Origin: Mesorhizobium sp. Root102
GTDB lineage: Bacteria; Pseudomonadota; Alphaproteobacteria; Rhizobiales; Rhizobiaceae
Direction: 5' to 3'
DNA: 64,000 nucleotides
NCBI RefSeq assembly: GCF_001425625.1
Contig: NZ_LMCP01000001.1
Span: 63,430-127,429, forward strand
The first letter of the stretch is position 1. Each line of letters starts with the position of its first letter. Shown one piece after another: positions 15,851 to 24,535 of the stretch. The position numbers and the translations under genes are program-made. The notes beneath the pieces were generated by a model that was given only the letters and a program-made list of their open reading frames with translations, was not told the DNA's origin and searched no databases.

Positions 15851-17833
15851 ATGTTCGCCAAGATCCTGATCGCCAATCGCGGCGAGATCGCGTGCCGTGT
15901 CATCCGCACGGCGCGGAAGATGCGCGTGCGGACCGTCGCCGTCTATTCGGATGCCGACGCAAAGTCCCTGCATGTCGAGATGGCCGACGAGGCGGTGCAT
16001 ATCGGGGCCTCGCCGGTCGGCGAAAGCTATCTGCGCGGCGACAAGATCATCGCCGCGGCTTTGGCCACGGGCGCGCAAGCCATTCATCCCGGTTACGGCT
16101 TCCTGTCGGAAAACCCCGATTTCGTCGACCAGGTGGCGGCGGCGGGGCTCACCTTTATCGGCCCGTCGGCGGCCTCGATCCGTGCCATGGGGCTGAAGGA
16201 TGCCGCCAAGCGGCTGATGGAAAAGGCCGGCGTGCCGGTCGTGCCGGGCTACCATGGCGAGGCGCAGGAGATCGTGCTGTTGGCCTCGAAGGCGCGCGAG
16301 ATCGGCTATCCCGTGCTGATCAAGGCGCGCGCCGGCGGCGGCGGCAAGGGCATGCGCCGGGTCGAGCATCCCGACGGGTTTTCCGAGGCGCTGTCCAGTG
16401 CTCGACGCGAGGCAAAAGCCGCTTTCGGCGACGACCGAGTGCTGGTCGAAGAATATGTCGACAAGCCGCGCCATATCGAGGTGCAGGTGTTCGGCGACAG
16501 TTTCGGCAATGTCGTGCATCTCTACGAGCGCGACTGCTCGGCGCAGCGCCGCCACCAGAAGGTGACCGAGGAATCGCCCGCCCCCGGCATGACCGAGGCG
16601 CTGCGCAAGGCGATGACGGAGGCAGCGGTAAAGGCCGCCAAGGCGATCAATTATTCGGGCGCCGGCACCGTCGAATTCATCGTCGATGCCTCGCAAGGCC
16701 TGAAGGCCGACCGCTTCTGGTTCATGGAAATGAACACCCGCCTGCAAGTTGAACATCCGGTCACCGAAATGGTAACCGGCACCGATCTGGTCGAGTGGCA
16801 GTTGCGGGTCGCATCGGGCGAGAAGCTGCCGAAGATGCAAAGCGAGATCGCGCTCAACGGCCATGCCTTCGAGGCGCGCATCTATGCCGAGGACGCGGCA
16901 AAAGGCTTCCTGCCGGCGACTGGCACGCTGCATCATCTGAAATTTCCGGACGCGGCCCCCGAAGGCGCCACGATGCGCATCGAGACCGGCGTGCGGGCGG
17001 GTGACGCCATCTCACCCTATTACGACCCGATGATCGCCAAGCTGGTCGTCCACGCAAAGGACAGGCAGGCGGCTCTCGACGCGCTCGGCGTGGCGCTGTC
17101 GCGAACCGAGATCGCCGGCTCGACCGTCAACACCGCCTTTCTTGCCGCTCTGGCCGCCGATCCGGACTTTGCCGCAGGCGATGTCGACACCAGCCTGATC
17201 GCCAGGCACCAGCCGGCGTTGACCGAGGTCGCGCCGCCGACCGGCGAAACCATTGCTGCTGCCGCCGTTGCGGCCTCCGGCGCCGGAGCAGCGCCGCCAT
17301 CCAACGATCCGTGGTCGTCGCTTGCCGGCTACGCGCATTTCCACAGCGTGGCGCGACGCACACGGCTGAAGTTCGGCGAAGACGATATCGCAGCGAAGGT
17401 TTCGGTGCGGCCGGACGGGCGATTCCAGGTCACGCTGGACAAGCCCTATGACGACACCAATTCGCATGATTTTCGCGCCACGCCGCGCCTCGCCTGCTGG
17501 CCAGGCCACATCACCGTGTTCGAAGGCGCCGTTGGCTATACTTTCGCCGTGCCGGACCCGCTGGCACGAACCGATGATGCAGCGGCAGGTGCCGGCAGCC
17601 TGCGTGCGCCGATGCCGGGGCTGGTCAAGCTGGTGCGCGTGGCAAAAGGCGATGCCGTGATCAAAGGCCAACCGCTGCTGATCCTCGAGGCAATGAAGAT
17701 GGAGCACACCATCGCCGCGCCGCATGACGGCGTGATCGCCGAGATCGCCACCGAGGGTGCGCAGGTCACCGACGGTACGGTGCTGGTGCGGTTCGTCGAG
17801 GACCAAAACGCCTCGACCGCAGCAGTGAGCTGA
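15851..17833 (+). CDS. liuD: Methylcrotonyl-CoA carboxylase alpha subunit (biotin carboxylase plus BCCP)
   Basis: A 660-residue biotin-containing subunit that carboxylates biotin with ATP and bicarbonate and carries it to the beta subunit. Residues 1-~450 are biotin carboxylase, with the ATP loop KARAGGGGKGM and EMNTRLQVEHPVTEM. A linker and BT-like region follow. The biotinyl domain at the end has LEAMKMEHT, in which K616 is the biotinylated lysine. The gene lies 136 nt after liuB, a long gap for two subunits of one enzyme, and that gap holds a tRNA-like fragment. An inverted repeat just after the stop ends the operon. The later pathway genes, glutaconyl-CoA hydratase and HMG-CoA lyase, are not in this window. 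Confidence 0.95.
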   Translation: MFAKILIANRGEIACRVIRTARKMRVRTVAVYSDADAKSLHVEMADEAVHIGASPVGESYLRGDKIIAAALATGAQAIHPGYGFLSENPDFVDQVAAAGLTFIGPSAASIRAMGLKDAAKRLMEKAGVPVVPGYHGEAQEIVLLASKAREIGYPVLIKARAGGGGKGMRRVEHPDGFSEALSSARREAKAAFGDDRVLVEEYVDKPRHIEVQVFGDSFGNVVHLYERDCSAQRRHQKVTEESPAPGMTEALRKAMTEAAVKAAKAINYSGAGTVEFIVDASQGLKADRFWFMEMNTRLQVEHPVTEMVTGTDLVEWQLRVASGEKLPKMQSEIALNGHAFEARIYAEDAAKGFLPATGTLHHLKFPDAAPEGATMRIETGVRAGDAISPYYDPMIAKLVVHAKDRQAALDALGVALSRTEIAGSTVNTAFLAALAADPDFAAGDVDTSLIARHQPALTEVAPPTGETIAAAAVAASGAGAAPPSNDPWSSLAGYAHFHSVARRTRLKFGEDDIAAKVSVRPDGRFQVTLDKPYDDTNSHDFRATPRLACWPGHITVFEGAVGYTFAVPDPLARTDDAAAGAGSLRAPMPGLVKLVRVAKGDAVIKGQPLLILEAMKMEHTIAAPHDGVIAEIATEGAQVTDGTVLVRFVEDQNASTAAVS

Positions 17834-17864
17834 CGGTTCGGAAGACAAACGACAGGGCAAACAA

Positions 17865-17893
17865 GAAATGGCCGGGGCGAGCCCGGCCATTTC
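17865..17893. terminator. Bidirectional terminator between converging genes
   Basis: GAAATGGCCGGG and CCCGGCCATTTC form a perfect 12-bp stem with a 5-nt loop. A-rich and T-rich flanks serve both the carboxylase (plus) and the binding protein (minus). Confidence 0.85.
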
Positions 17894-17922
17894 TCTATGC
17901 TATCCAGTCGCCAGGGCCGCGA

Positions 17923-19044
17923 TTATTGCGCGATCGGCGCGTATTTGCCGTCATGCCACTGGTTGATGTCGTAGCTGGCATTCTTGAGGTCGCCCTTCTC
18001 GTCGAAGGTGACATCACCGACAACAGTGTTGATCGGCGTACCGTTCTTCAACGCTTCGGCCACCTTGGCCGGATCGTCGCTTCCGGCGCGCTTGATGCCT
18101 TCAGCGAAAGCCTGGATGGTGGCGTAAGAGAACAGCGTGAAGCCCTCCGGCACGAAACCGCCGGCCTTGATCTTCTCGACGGCTGCCTTGGCTTCCGGCT
18201 TTGCCTGGGGATCCGACGGGAAGACGAACATGGTGCCCTCGCCGGCCGGGCCGGCAACCTGCCAGAACTCCGGCGAGGCGATGGAGTCCGGCATGATCAG
18301 CTGGAACTTCAGGTTCTGTTCCGCCGACTGACGCAGGATCAGGCCAGCTTCAGGATGGTATCCGCCGAAATAAACGACGTCGGCTTTCAAGTCCTTGAGC
18401 TTGGTGACGAGAGCCGAATAGTCCTTCTCGCCAGCGTTGATGCCGTCATAGTAGACCTCCTTGAGGCCGCCGGCATTCATCGTTGCCCTGACGGCGTCAG
18501 CCACGCCCTGTCCGTAGGCGCTCTTGTCATGCAGGACGACGACATTCTTGCCGGCAAACTTCTTGGCGATCCATGGGCCGATGAAGGCGCCCTGCGCATC
18601 GTCACGCGTATAAAGGCGCATGATCGTCGGCCAGCCGGCCTTGGCCGCCGCGTCGGTCAGCACCGGATTGGAAGAAGCCGGGCTCATCATCAGAGCGCCG
18701 GCTTCGGCATAGACGGCTGAGGCCGGAATGCTCGAACCCGAGCAGGCATGGCCGTCGATGAACTTGACGCCATCGGCGACGACGCGGTTGGCGACCGACA
18801 CGGCCTGCTTGGGATCGCACTGGTCGTCTTCGATATCGAGCTTGATCATCGACCCGTTGACTCCACCAGCGGCGTTGATGGCGTCAGCAGCGGCCTGTGC
18901 GCCCTGCTTGAACTGATCGCCGATGGTGGCGAGCTGTCCGGTCATCGGGCCGATCACCGCAAAGGTGATGTCGTCGGCGAATGCGACCGGCGTGCTTATC
19001 ATCAGGCCGAATATGGCCGCGTTCAAAATACTCAATTTTTTCAT
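17923..19044 (-). CDS. livK: Branched-chain amino acid ABC transporter substrate-binding protein
   Basis: A 373-residue periplasmic receptor of the LivJ/LivK (type I) class that delivers leucine, isoleucine or valine, or related amino acids, to a LivHMGF importer. The signal peptide MKKLSILNAAIFGLMISTP ends at AFA-DD. The Leu/Ile/Val-type binding fold then starts with ITFAVIGPMTGQLATIGDQF; GACSGSS-type (HACSGSS) and MMSPASSNP segments form the ligand cleft. The ATG at 19044 is preceded by GAGGAG and by a GC-rich hairpin (19068-19088). No permease or ATPase genes are adjacent, so it is an orphan receptor. Its place next to the leucine degradation operon suggests leucine supply. Confidence 0.92.
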   Translation of the reverse strand: MKKLSILNAAIFGLMISTPVAFADDITFAVIGPMTGQLATIGDQFKQGAQAAADAINAAGGVNGSMIKLDIEDDQCDPKQAVSVANRVVADGVKFIDGHACSGSSIPASAVYAEAGALMMSPASSNPVLTDAAAKAGWPTIMRLYTRDDAQGAFIGPWIAKKFAGKNVVVLHDKSAYGQGVADAVRATMNAGGLKEVYYDGINAGEKDYSALVTKLKDLKADVVYFGGYHPEAGLILRQSAEQNLKFQLIMPDSIASPEFWQVAGPAGEGTMFVFPSDPQAKPEAKAAVEKIKAGGFVPEGFTLFSYATIQAFAEGIKRAGSDDPAKVAEALKNGTPINTVVGDVTFDEKGDLKNASYDINQWHDGKYAPIAQ

Positions 19045-19427
19045 GATGGTAGAACTCCTCCACTCACGCGCGGCCGCCCCGGCCGCGCTTCTTCCAGAGA
19101 GGCCGGACAATTTCATCCTTCCTTGGGCCTGTCTAGGCGCATTGGCGCCGCTCGATTGGGCCTGCAAGACGTCATCCACGCAAAAAGCCACGCCAGCCTT
19201 GTTCCGGCTGGTCGTGGCTTTTTGCCCGTCGAGCAATCTCCAGGCGCCCCCGCGCCTAAAGATCCCGCTCACCTCCCCTGCGTCGCGCACGACCAGGCCC
19301 TGCAGCCTGCCGCGTTCTTTCTCTTTTATGTCGTCGACCGTCTTGCGCGGCCTCCATTCCGCCGGGTCTGGCTGTCTGTGCAGCCTTGATCCCGGAGCTT
19401 CCCTGTCTTCGTAGCGATTGGCAGATC
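19045..19427. other. Intergenic region upstream of livK
   Basis: A 383-nt region without a convincing ORF. It holds the GC-rich hairpin next to the livK ribosome binding site (GCGCGGCC, 19068-19075, with GGCCGCGC, 19081-19088) and a strong terminator at 19181-19224. The stretch 19225-19427 upstream of that terminator could encode a short untranslated RNA on the minus strand. No conserved RNA family was recognised. Confidence 0.45.
19181..19224. terminator. Strong hairpin terminator upstream of livK
   Basis: CAAAAAGCCACGCCAGCC pairs with GGCTGGTCGTGGCTTTTTG around TTGTTCC, an 18-bp stem with one mismatch flanked by A and T runs, so it works in both directions. On the minus strand it would stop transcripts from the small gene at 19428-19694, or a leader RNA, 137 nt before the livK ATG. 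Confidence 0.85.
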
Positions 19428-19694
19428 TCAGTGCATGGTCATCCATTCGCGGGCTTCGCGAAGCGCCTTGGCGATCTCAACCTTCGACATGGCCGCCGAC
19501 AGTTCCGAACGCAATTCCGCGGCGCGGGCCGAGCCCTTGATCGCGGCGATGTTGAACCATTTGTGGGCGGCAACGACATCGGTCTCGCAATCGCGGCCGG
19601 TCGCATACATCATGCCCAGTTCGAAAAGAATGTCGGCCTGGGCAGTTGCTCCCATGGCGCCGAAACCTGCTTCAAGCATTTCAAAACGTGCCAT
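19428..19694 (-). CDS. Small Sel1-like repeat protein
   Basis: An 88-residue protein with one clear Sel1/TPR-like repeat: ILFELGMMYATGRDCETDVVAAHKWFNIAA, quoted in part as ELGMMYATGRDC and AAHKWFNIAA. No signal peptide or membrane segment is present, so it is probably cytoplasmic and acts through protein contacts. The ATG at 19694 follows GGGGA. I recall conserved proteins of this size in rhizobia annotated only as Sel1-repeat; no function is known to me. It is a single-gene unit, with a strong terminator about 200 nt downstream. Confidence 0.75.
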   Translation of the reverse strand: MARFEMLEAGFGAMGATAQADILFELGMMYATGRDCETDVVAAHKWFNIAAIKGSARAAELRSELSAAMSKVEIAKALREAREWMTMH

Positions 19695-20143
19695 TTCAAT
19701 CCCCTGTTTCCGGCCCTTGTCAGGCTCCCGAGAGCTGCCTTCGTTCGTCCTTGCTGGCTGCTCTTCCGATGCTTTCGAGAATGCCGTGCAGGCTTGAATC
19801 CGTCGTTAAATGGCGTGCTTAATTTGAGGAAAACAAAGCTAAAACAAGAGGTAAACGCGAAAATTCGTTAAGGATACAAAGCCAGCAATTCAGCCTGCTT
19901 GCGTCAAATTTGACGAAAATTTTCTGACGCCAAGTCAAGACTTCGCTAACCACGGGAGACAAAGGCGAAGCGCCGAACGTTTCATTTCCTTGGCCGGGAG
20001 GCGCATTCAGGGCCTTTCAAAATCCGAAAGTCCTCCGTTGCGGCACCGCTTTTGTTTTGCCGGGAGCTGGATTAGCTTACGTTTGCGTAAGCGGCAGGCC
20101 GGCGAGGCGGAGCATCCGGCCGGACATCCAAAGGGAGGAAGAC
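19695..20143. other. Intergenic region with an AT-rich palindrome
   Basis: About 450 nt with no coding signal. The middle (19800-19950) is clearly AT-richer than its surroundings and contains the perfect 14-bp palindrome CGTCAAATTTGACG at 19902-19915. A second small inverted repeat, GCTTACG-TTTG-CGTAAGC, lies at 20075-20092, 52 nt before the next gene. Both look like regulator binding sites; the proteins are unknown. Confidence 0.5.
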
Positions 20144-20485
20144 ATGTTTCGCAAAGTGAGTCTGGCCCTTGTGGCCACATTGATCATGGCGGGTGCGGCA
20201 TGGGCCGATCCGATCGAGGGCGATTGGAAGACGCAGGCCGGCGACACCGCAGCCATCGCTGGCGGCGGATCGTTTTCCATCACGCTCAAGTCCGGCAAAT
20301 ATGCCGGGAAGACAATCGGATCGCTCAAGGCGACAGGCGACAGCAAATATGCCGGCAACATCACCGATCCGGCAAACGACAAGACCTATTCGGGCAAGGC
20401 GACATTGTCGGGCACCTCGCTGAAGATGAGCGGCTGCGTGCTCGGCGGACTGATCTGCAAGAGCCAGATCTGGCACAAGCTCTGA
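20144..20485 (+). CDS. Secreted DUF2147-family protein
   Basis: A 113-residue protein with a signal peptide (MFRKVSLALVATLIMAG, cut at AWA-DP) and a compact DUF2147-like domain: a start of the IEGDWKT type and an end in MSGCVLGGLICKSQIW, whose two cysteines may form a disulfide. The family is exported, of unknown function, and common in alphaproteobacteria. The ATG at 20144 follows GGGAGGAA. A 17-bp GC-rich terminator lies 20 nt past the stop, so the gene is monocistronic. Confidence 0.82.
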   Translation: MFRKVSLALVATLIMAGAAWADPIEGDWKTQAGDTAAIAGGGSFSITLKSGKYAGKTIGSLKATGDSKYAGNITDPANDKTYSGKATLSGTSLKMSGCVLGGLICKSQIWHKL

Positions 20486-20502
20486 TCGACCGCATCCTTC
20501 CG

Positions 20503-20540
20503 AAATGAAAACGGGGCCCCGACGGGCCCCGTTTTCATTT
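20503..20540 (+). terminator. Intrinsic terminator of the DUF2147 gene
   Basis: AAATGAAAACGGGGCCC pairs perfectly with GGGCCCCGTTTTCATTT around CGAC. The A and T tracts let it act on either strand. Confidence 0.93.
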
Positions 20541-20702
20541 GTCGTGGCATAATCCCCTGCTCGTCGCCTCCTGCTGGCAACTTGTCGACACCGGCGCCGG
20601 CAAAATCCCGTCAATCATTTTGAACCGCAGATGAACGCGGGCATCAGAGCCGGTTCAGTTGCATCAGGGCATTCTCCGGCGTGTTGAAGGAGACCCGACC
20701 CA

Positions 20703-20861
20703 ATGCTTGCTCGCCGCTTCACCATCGTCTGCCTGCTGGTGAGCCTGTTTGGAATGTTCTTCGCCATCCTCGTCGCCGAAGCGGGCCGTCCAGCCCGCGC
20801 CTGGGACGATGCCAGTTCCAGAACCTGCCGCCTCGCCTGCCCCACCCATATTCGCAACTGA
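20703..20861 (+). CDS. Small membrane or secreted protein, 52 residues
   Basis: A short ORF with a good ribosome binding site (AAGGAG about 11 nt before the ATG). The N-terminus MLARRFTIVCLLVSLFGMFF continues into a hydrophobic stretch of about 20 residues ending near VAEAG, which can be a signal peptide or single membrane anchor. The short tail has two cysteines (TCRLAC). I know no family for it. It is followed 40 nt later by a second small exported ORF in the same direction. Coding status rests on the ribosome binding site, the hydrophobic profile and the pairing. Confidence 0.5.
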   Translation: MLARRFTIVCLLVSLFGMFFAILVAEAGRPARAWDDASSRTCRLACPTHIRN

Positions 20862-20901
20862 ACAAAGAAACCAAGACCTCAAAAAGAAAAGCTGAAACAC
20901 C

Positions 20902-21096
20902 ATGAACCGCATCGCCGCCAACGCTCTCAAGACCCTTCGGCTTCTGCCGCGGGCGGCGCTTATCCTGACGGTTCTTGCCGCTCCGGTTCTGGCCGTGCCG
21001 ATGATGCGCACCGACGCCGGCTCGACGATCGACGCACCGGCTCTGAAGAAGTCCGGCGTCGGCTTCGTGCTTCTGGTCAGCCTGCAGCGCGGTTGA
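20902..21096 (+). CDS. Small hydrophobic secreted protein, 64 residues
   Basis: A 64-residue ORF beginning MNRIAANALKTLRLLPRAA and continuing into LILTVLAAPVLAVP, a typical signal peptide, then a short polar stretch and a second hydrophobic patch (GVGFVLLVSL). It lies 40 nt after another tiny exported ORF and 74 nt before AMP nucleosidase. The ribosome binding site is weak (GAAA only). No family recognised. Confidence 0.45.
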   Translation: MNRIAANALKTLRLLPRAALILTVLAAPVLAVPMMRTDAGSTIDAPALKKSGVGFVLLVSLQRG

Positions 21097-21170
21097 AGAA
21101 AAACGACGCTTTGGCGGCCTTCGGTCGCGACACCCCTCCCAAGTGCCGATCCAAGTCTCTATATTGAGCC

Positions 21171-22676
21171 ATGGAAAAGCGAATCTACCCACAAGCCATC
21201 GAATCTGTCGTCATGCCGGAGCCTTTTGGCCGGCAAAGCTTTGATAGCGCTGAAAAGGCAGTCGCCGCACTGCAGGCGCTTTACGACCGCAACACCAAGT
21301 TCCTGCGCGACTCCTTTGCAGAACTGGCGGCAGCGGGCGGCGACAATGGCAAGCGCTACCGGGCCTTTTATCCGGAGATCGGCGTCACCACCAACTCGTT
21401 CACCCAGATCGACTCGCGCCAAGCCTATGGCCATATGCCGACGCCGGGGCATTTTTCCACCACCATCACCCAGCCGGGTCTGTTCGAAAGCTACCTCGTC
21501 GAGCAGTTGCGCCTGATCATGCGCAATCATGGGGTTGCGGTCACGGTGTCGGAATCGACCACGCCGATCCCGCTGCATTTCGCCTTTCTCGAAGGCACCC
21601 ATGTCGACGGCGCGGCGGCCGAGCGCATCAAGCGGCCGATCCGCGATCTGTTCGACGTGCCGGATCTCGACGGCACCGACGACCAGATCGCCAACGGCAC
21701 CTTCGAAGTGGCCTTCGGCGAGCCGAGGCCGTTGGCGCCCTTCACGGCGCAGCGCATCGACTATTCGCTGCATCGCCTGTCGCACTATACGGCGACCACG
21801 CCGCAGCATTTCCAGAACTTCGTGCTGTTCACCAACTACCAGTTCTACATCGACGAGTTCGTCGCCCGCGCCCGCGATCTGATGGCCAATGGCGGCGGCG
21901 GATACACCGAGTTCGTCGAGCCCGGCAGTGTCACCACCAGGGTCGGGCAAAGCGCGCCCAGCGAAGGGGTAGCACCACCGCGCCTGCCGCAAATGCCGGC
22001 CTATCATCTGAAGAAGCCGAACCATGGCGGCATCACCATGGTCAATATCGGCGTTGGGCCCTCCAACGCCAAGACGATCACCGACCACATCGCCGTGCTG
22101 AGGCCGCATGCCTGGGTGATGCTTGGTCACTGCGCCGGACTACGCAACACCCAGGCGTTGGGCGACTATGTTCTGGCACATGCCTATGTGCGCGAGGATC
22201 ACGTCCTTGACGACGATCTTCCAGTCTGGGTGCCGATCCCGCCGCTGGCCGAGATTCAGGTGGCGTTGCAGGAAGCCGTCGCCGAAGTCACCGGCCTGTC
22301 CGGCTATGACTTGAAGCGCATCATGCGCACCGGCACCGTCGCCACCATCGACAATCGCAACTGGGAGCTGCGCGACCAGCGCGGACCGGTGCAGCGGCTG
22401 TCGCAGTCGCGGGCGATCGCGCTCGACATGGAATCGGCGACGATCGCCGCCAACGGCTTCCGCTTCCGCGTGCCCTATGGCACGCTGCTGTGCGTTTCGG
22501 ACAAACCACTGCATGGCGAGTTGAAACTGCCCGGCATGGCGACCGAATTCTACAAGCGTCAGGTGGCGCAGCACCTGACCATCGGCATCAGGGCTATGGA
22601 GAAGCTTGCGGAAATGCCGATGGAGCGGTTGCATTCGCGCAAGCTCAGAAGTTTTTCGGAGACGGCGTTCCAGTAG
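21171..22676 (+). CDS. amn: AMP nucleosidase
   Basis: A 501-residue enzyme that hydrolyses AMP to adenine and ribose 5-phosphate, limiting the AMP pool in the cytoplasm. The N-terminal ~170 residues are the regulatory domain of Amn; the rest is a nucleoside-phosphorylase fold. Recognisable pieces are PTPGHFSTTITQPGLFESYL, MVNIGVGPSNAKTITDHIAV and WVMLGHCAGLRNTQ, with the purine-site acidic region ALDMESATIAANGFRFRVPY. Length is normal for the family. The ATG at 21171 has only a weak ribosome binding site. It is probably expressed alone or with the small ORFs upstream. Confidence 0.95.
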   Translation: MEKRIYPQAIESVVMPEPFGRQSFDSAEKAVAALQALYDRNTKFLRDSFAELAAAGGDNGKRYRAFYPEIGVTTNSFTQIDSRQAYGHMPTPGHFSTTITQPGLFESYLVEQLRLIMRNHGVAVTVSESTTPIPLHFAFLEGTHVDGAAAERIKRPIRDLFDVPDLDGTDDQIANGTFEVAFGEPRPLAPFTAQRIDYSLHRLSHYTATTPQHFQNFVLFTNYQFYIDEFVARARDLMANGGGGYTEFVEPGSVTTRVGQSAPSEGVAPPRLPQMPAYHLKKPNHGGITMVNIGVGPSNAKTITDHIAVLRPHAWVMLGHCAGLRNTQALGDYVLAHAYVREDHVLDDDLPVWVPIPPLAEIQVALQEAVAEVTGLSGYDLKRIMRTGTVATIDNRNWELRDQRGPVQRLSQSRAIALDMESATIAANGFRFRVPYGTLLCVSDKPLHGELKLPGMATEFYKRQVAQHLTIGIRAMEKLAEMPMERLHSRKLRSFSETAFQ

Positions 22677-22747
22677 GCCGGTTCCACGCATCGCATGGGC
22701 ATTTCGTCATCTTGATTGGGCCGCATTTCTGCCGATAAACGGGCGGC

Positions 22748-23788
22748 ATGAAGAGAGCGAGCTTCGGGACATTGCTGATGTCGGTGGCATTCCTGGCAAT
22801 GCTCGCCTGTTCGATCGCGCTGGTGGCCGGGTTTTTCGGAACGCTGCATCCGGCCTTCGATTCCTTCTCGCATTTCCGCGTCCACCTTGCCGTGCTGATG
22901 GCGCTTTGCGCGCTGCCGCTGCTGGCCACGACATTTCGCCTGCAAGCGGCCGTGGCGCTGCTTTTTGCCGTGGCGGCCTTTGCCACGACCTTGAACACTC
23001 TGCCCGGTCCATGGCCGGTTCAGGCTGCCTATGAAGCCAAAGACGAAAATCGTGCGACCTACAAGCTGCTGCAGATGAACCTGCGCTACGACAATCCGAC
23101 GCCGAAGAAGGTGCTGTCGCTGATCGGCCGGACCAATCCCGACGTGATCACCCTCGACGAGGTATCGGCGATGTGGGCGACCGAGTTGGGCTATATCAGC
23201 AGCGCATATCCATACCGGATCCTCTGTCCTTATCCGAACGGCATATTCGGCGTCGCGCTGCTCTCGCGGCGGCCCTTTGCCGCCGGGGCCGAGGCGCGTT
23301 GCGAACGGCGCGGCGCCATGGCGACAGCGACCATCGACTTCGGCGGCATCGATGTCGATGTCGCGGCCATCCATCTCAGCTGGCCGTGGCCACGCGAGCA
23401 GTACTGGCAGATCGGCGAACTGACACAATCGGTTTCCGCGCTCGGCGAGACGGCCATCATGGCGGGAGACTGCAACGCCGTGCCGTGGAGTGCTGCCGTG
23501 CGGCGGGTCGCCTCGCTCGGCGGGCTGACTGTCATGCCATCCGCCGGCCCGACCTGGATCCACATCAAGCTGCCGGATTTCTTGCGGCGCTTCGCCGGCC
23601 TGCCGATCGACCAGGTTTTCAGCAAGGGCGGCGTGACCATTCATTCCGCGACACGGCTGGAGGACACTGGCTCGGACCACCTGCCGGTCATGGTGGAATT
23701 CTCGCTCAGACTGAACCAGCAAAAGCCGGCGGACGAGCATGAGACCGCGACCGTGTCGCTGATACTGGCCGGAAAAATGCCAGGCTAA
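22748..23788 (+). CDS. Membrane-anchored endonuclease/exonuclease/phosphatase family protein
   Basis: A 346-residue protein. Three hydrophobic segments (about residues 8-28, 35-55 and 62-82) put the C-terminal domain outside or on the membrane. The EEP fold follows: LLQMNLRYDNP (catalytic Asn), TLDEVS (metal-binding Glu), AAIHLSWPWP, AGDCNAVPW (Asp and Asn) and GSDHLPVMV (Asp-His). These are the DNase I/phosphodiesterase active-site residues, so it is enzymatically complete. Family members act on DNA, phospholipids or inositol phosphates; the substrate here is unknown. The gene converges on the DUF922 gene with 4 nt between stops. Confidence 0.85.
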   Translation: MKRASFGTLLMSVAFLAMLACSIALVAGFFGTLHPAFDSFSHFRVHLAVLMALCALPLLATTFRLQAAVALLFAVAAFATTLNTLPGPWPVQAAYEAKDENRATYKLLQMNLRYDNPTPKKVLSLIGRTNPDVITLDEVSAMWATELGYISSAYPYRILCPYPNGIFGVALLSRRPFAAGAEARCERRGAMATATIDFGGIDVDVAAIHLSWPWPREQYWQIGELTQSVSALGETAIMAGDCNAVPWSAAVRRVASLGGLTVMPSAGPTWIHIKLPDFLRRFAGLPIDQVFSKGGVTIHSATRLEDTGSDHLPVMVEFSLRLNQQKPADEHETATVSLILAGKMPG

Positions 23789-23792
23789 AAGA

Positions 23793-24392
23793 TCAAGGCT
23801 TGATCAAAGCGGTGACGAGATGCTCGACATGGCCACCGTCGCGATGCTCGCGGGCGTCGAAAGCGATCTGCTTCGCCTCATATGCGGCATAGGTGGCCCT
23901 GATACGCCGCTGCGCCTCGCGGCGTGTCTTTGAGCAGGACCGGTCGTCGGCAATCTTGAGGCCGGAGATCGATCTTTCAGTGGCGCGCATCATCTCCCTG
24001 GCGAGGCGGCCATGGGTTTCTTCATGAGCGCGGACGCCGGCGAAGAACCGCGTCCAGCGCTTCTGGAGCGCCGGCGGGGTGGCCGAAGCGACACGCGGAA
24101 ACGTATAGAAGAGATTCAGCGTGCCATTGGCGCGCCGCAGGCGACAGACGCCATTGTCCTGGCCGGCGTCAAGGTCCCAATCCACGGTGTAGCCGGTCTG
24201 GGCGATGGCGTGCGTCATGAAGCCGTGCTTCGGCCCCTTGCGGTCCATAGCCTCCATCAGCGCCAGGCCGGTGGTCCCGGCGATGTCATAGGTCCGCGTC
24301 TTGACGACCACCATGGTGCCGGCCGAGGCCGCCGGAGCGGAACCGAACAGCGCGCCGATCGCCAAAAAACATGCCAGAACCGCCAAACGCAT
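23793..24392 (-). CDS. Secreted DUF922-type zinc protease
   Basis: A 199-residue exported protein: signal peptide MRLAVLACFLAIGALFGSAP cut near ASA-GT, then a DUF922 domain. The zinc-protease signature HEETH lies at the centre (VRAHEETHGRLA), with the domain's WDLDAG and LFYTFPRV strands before it. Four cysteines, one in DNGVCRLR and one in DRSCSKT among them, suggest disulfides. The family is predicted to be peptidases of the periplasm or surface; no substrate is known to me. The gene is monocistronic and ends 4 nt from a converging gene. Confidence 0.8.
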   Translation of the reverse strand: MRLAVLACFLAIGALFGSAPAASAGTMVVVKTRTYDIAGTTGLALMEAMDRKGPKHGFMTHAIAQTGYTVDWDLDAGQDNGVCRLRRANGTLNLFYTFPRVASATPPALQKRWTRFFAGVRAHEETHGRLAREMMRATERSISGLKIADDRSCSKTRREAQRRIRATYAAYEAKQIAFDAREHRDGGHVEHLVTALIKP

Positions 24393-24535
24393 TGGCCATC
24401 TCCGTATCGTCAGGGAATGGAACCATAAGCGCGCGGCAGTTTCAACACTCCTAATATTTCATATGCCTCGGGTGGACCCGAGCCTTCGCCGGCATTTTGC
24501 TTGCGGCGACCGAGACGGCCCGGTCGGCGCGTGGC

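Noticed and set aside
17923..19446. N-terminal extension of LivK into the upstream gap
   Set aside because: The frame is open but lacks a ribosome binding site; GAGGAG and the signal peptide fix the start at 19044.
19800..19880. CtrA binding site (TTAA-N7-TTAA) in the AT-rich spacer
   Set aside because: The TTAA pair present is separated by nine bases, not seven, and no other half-site fits.
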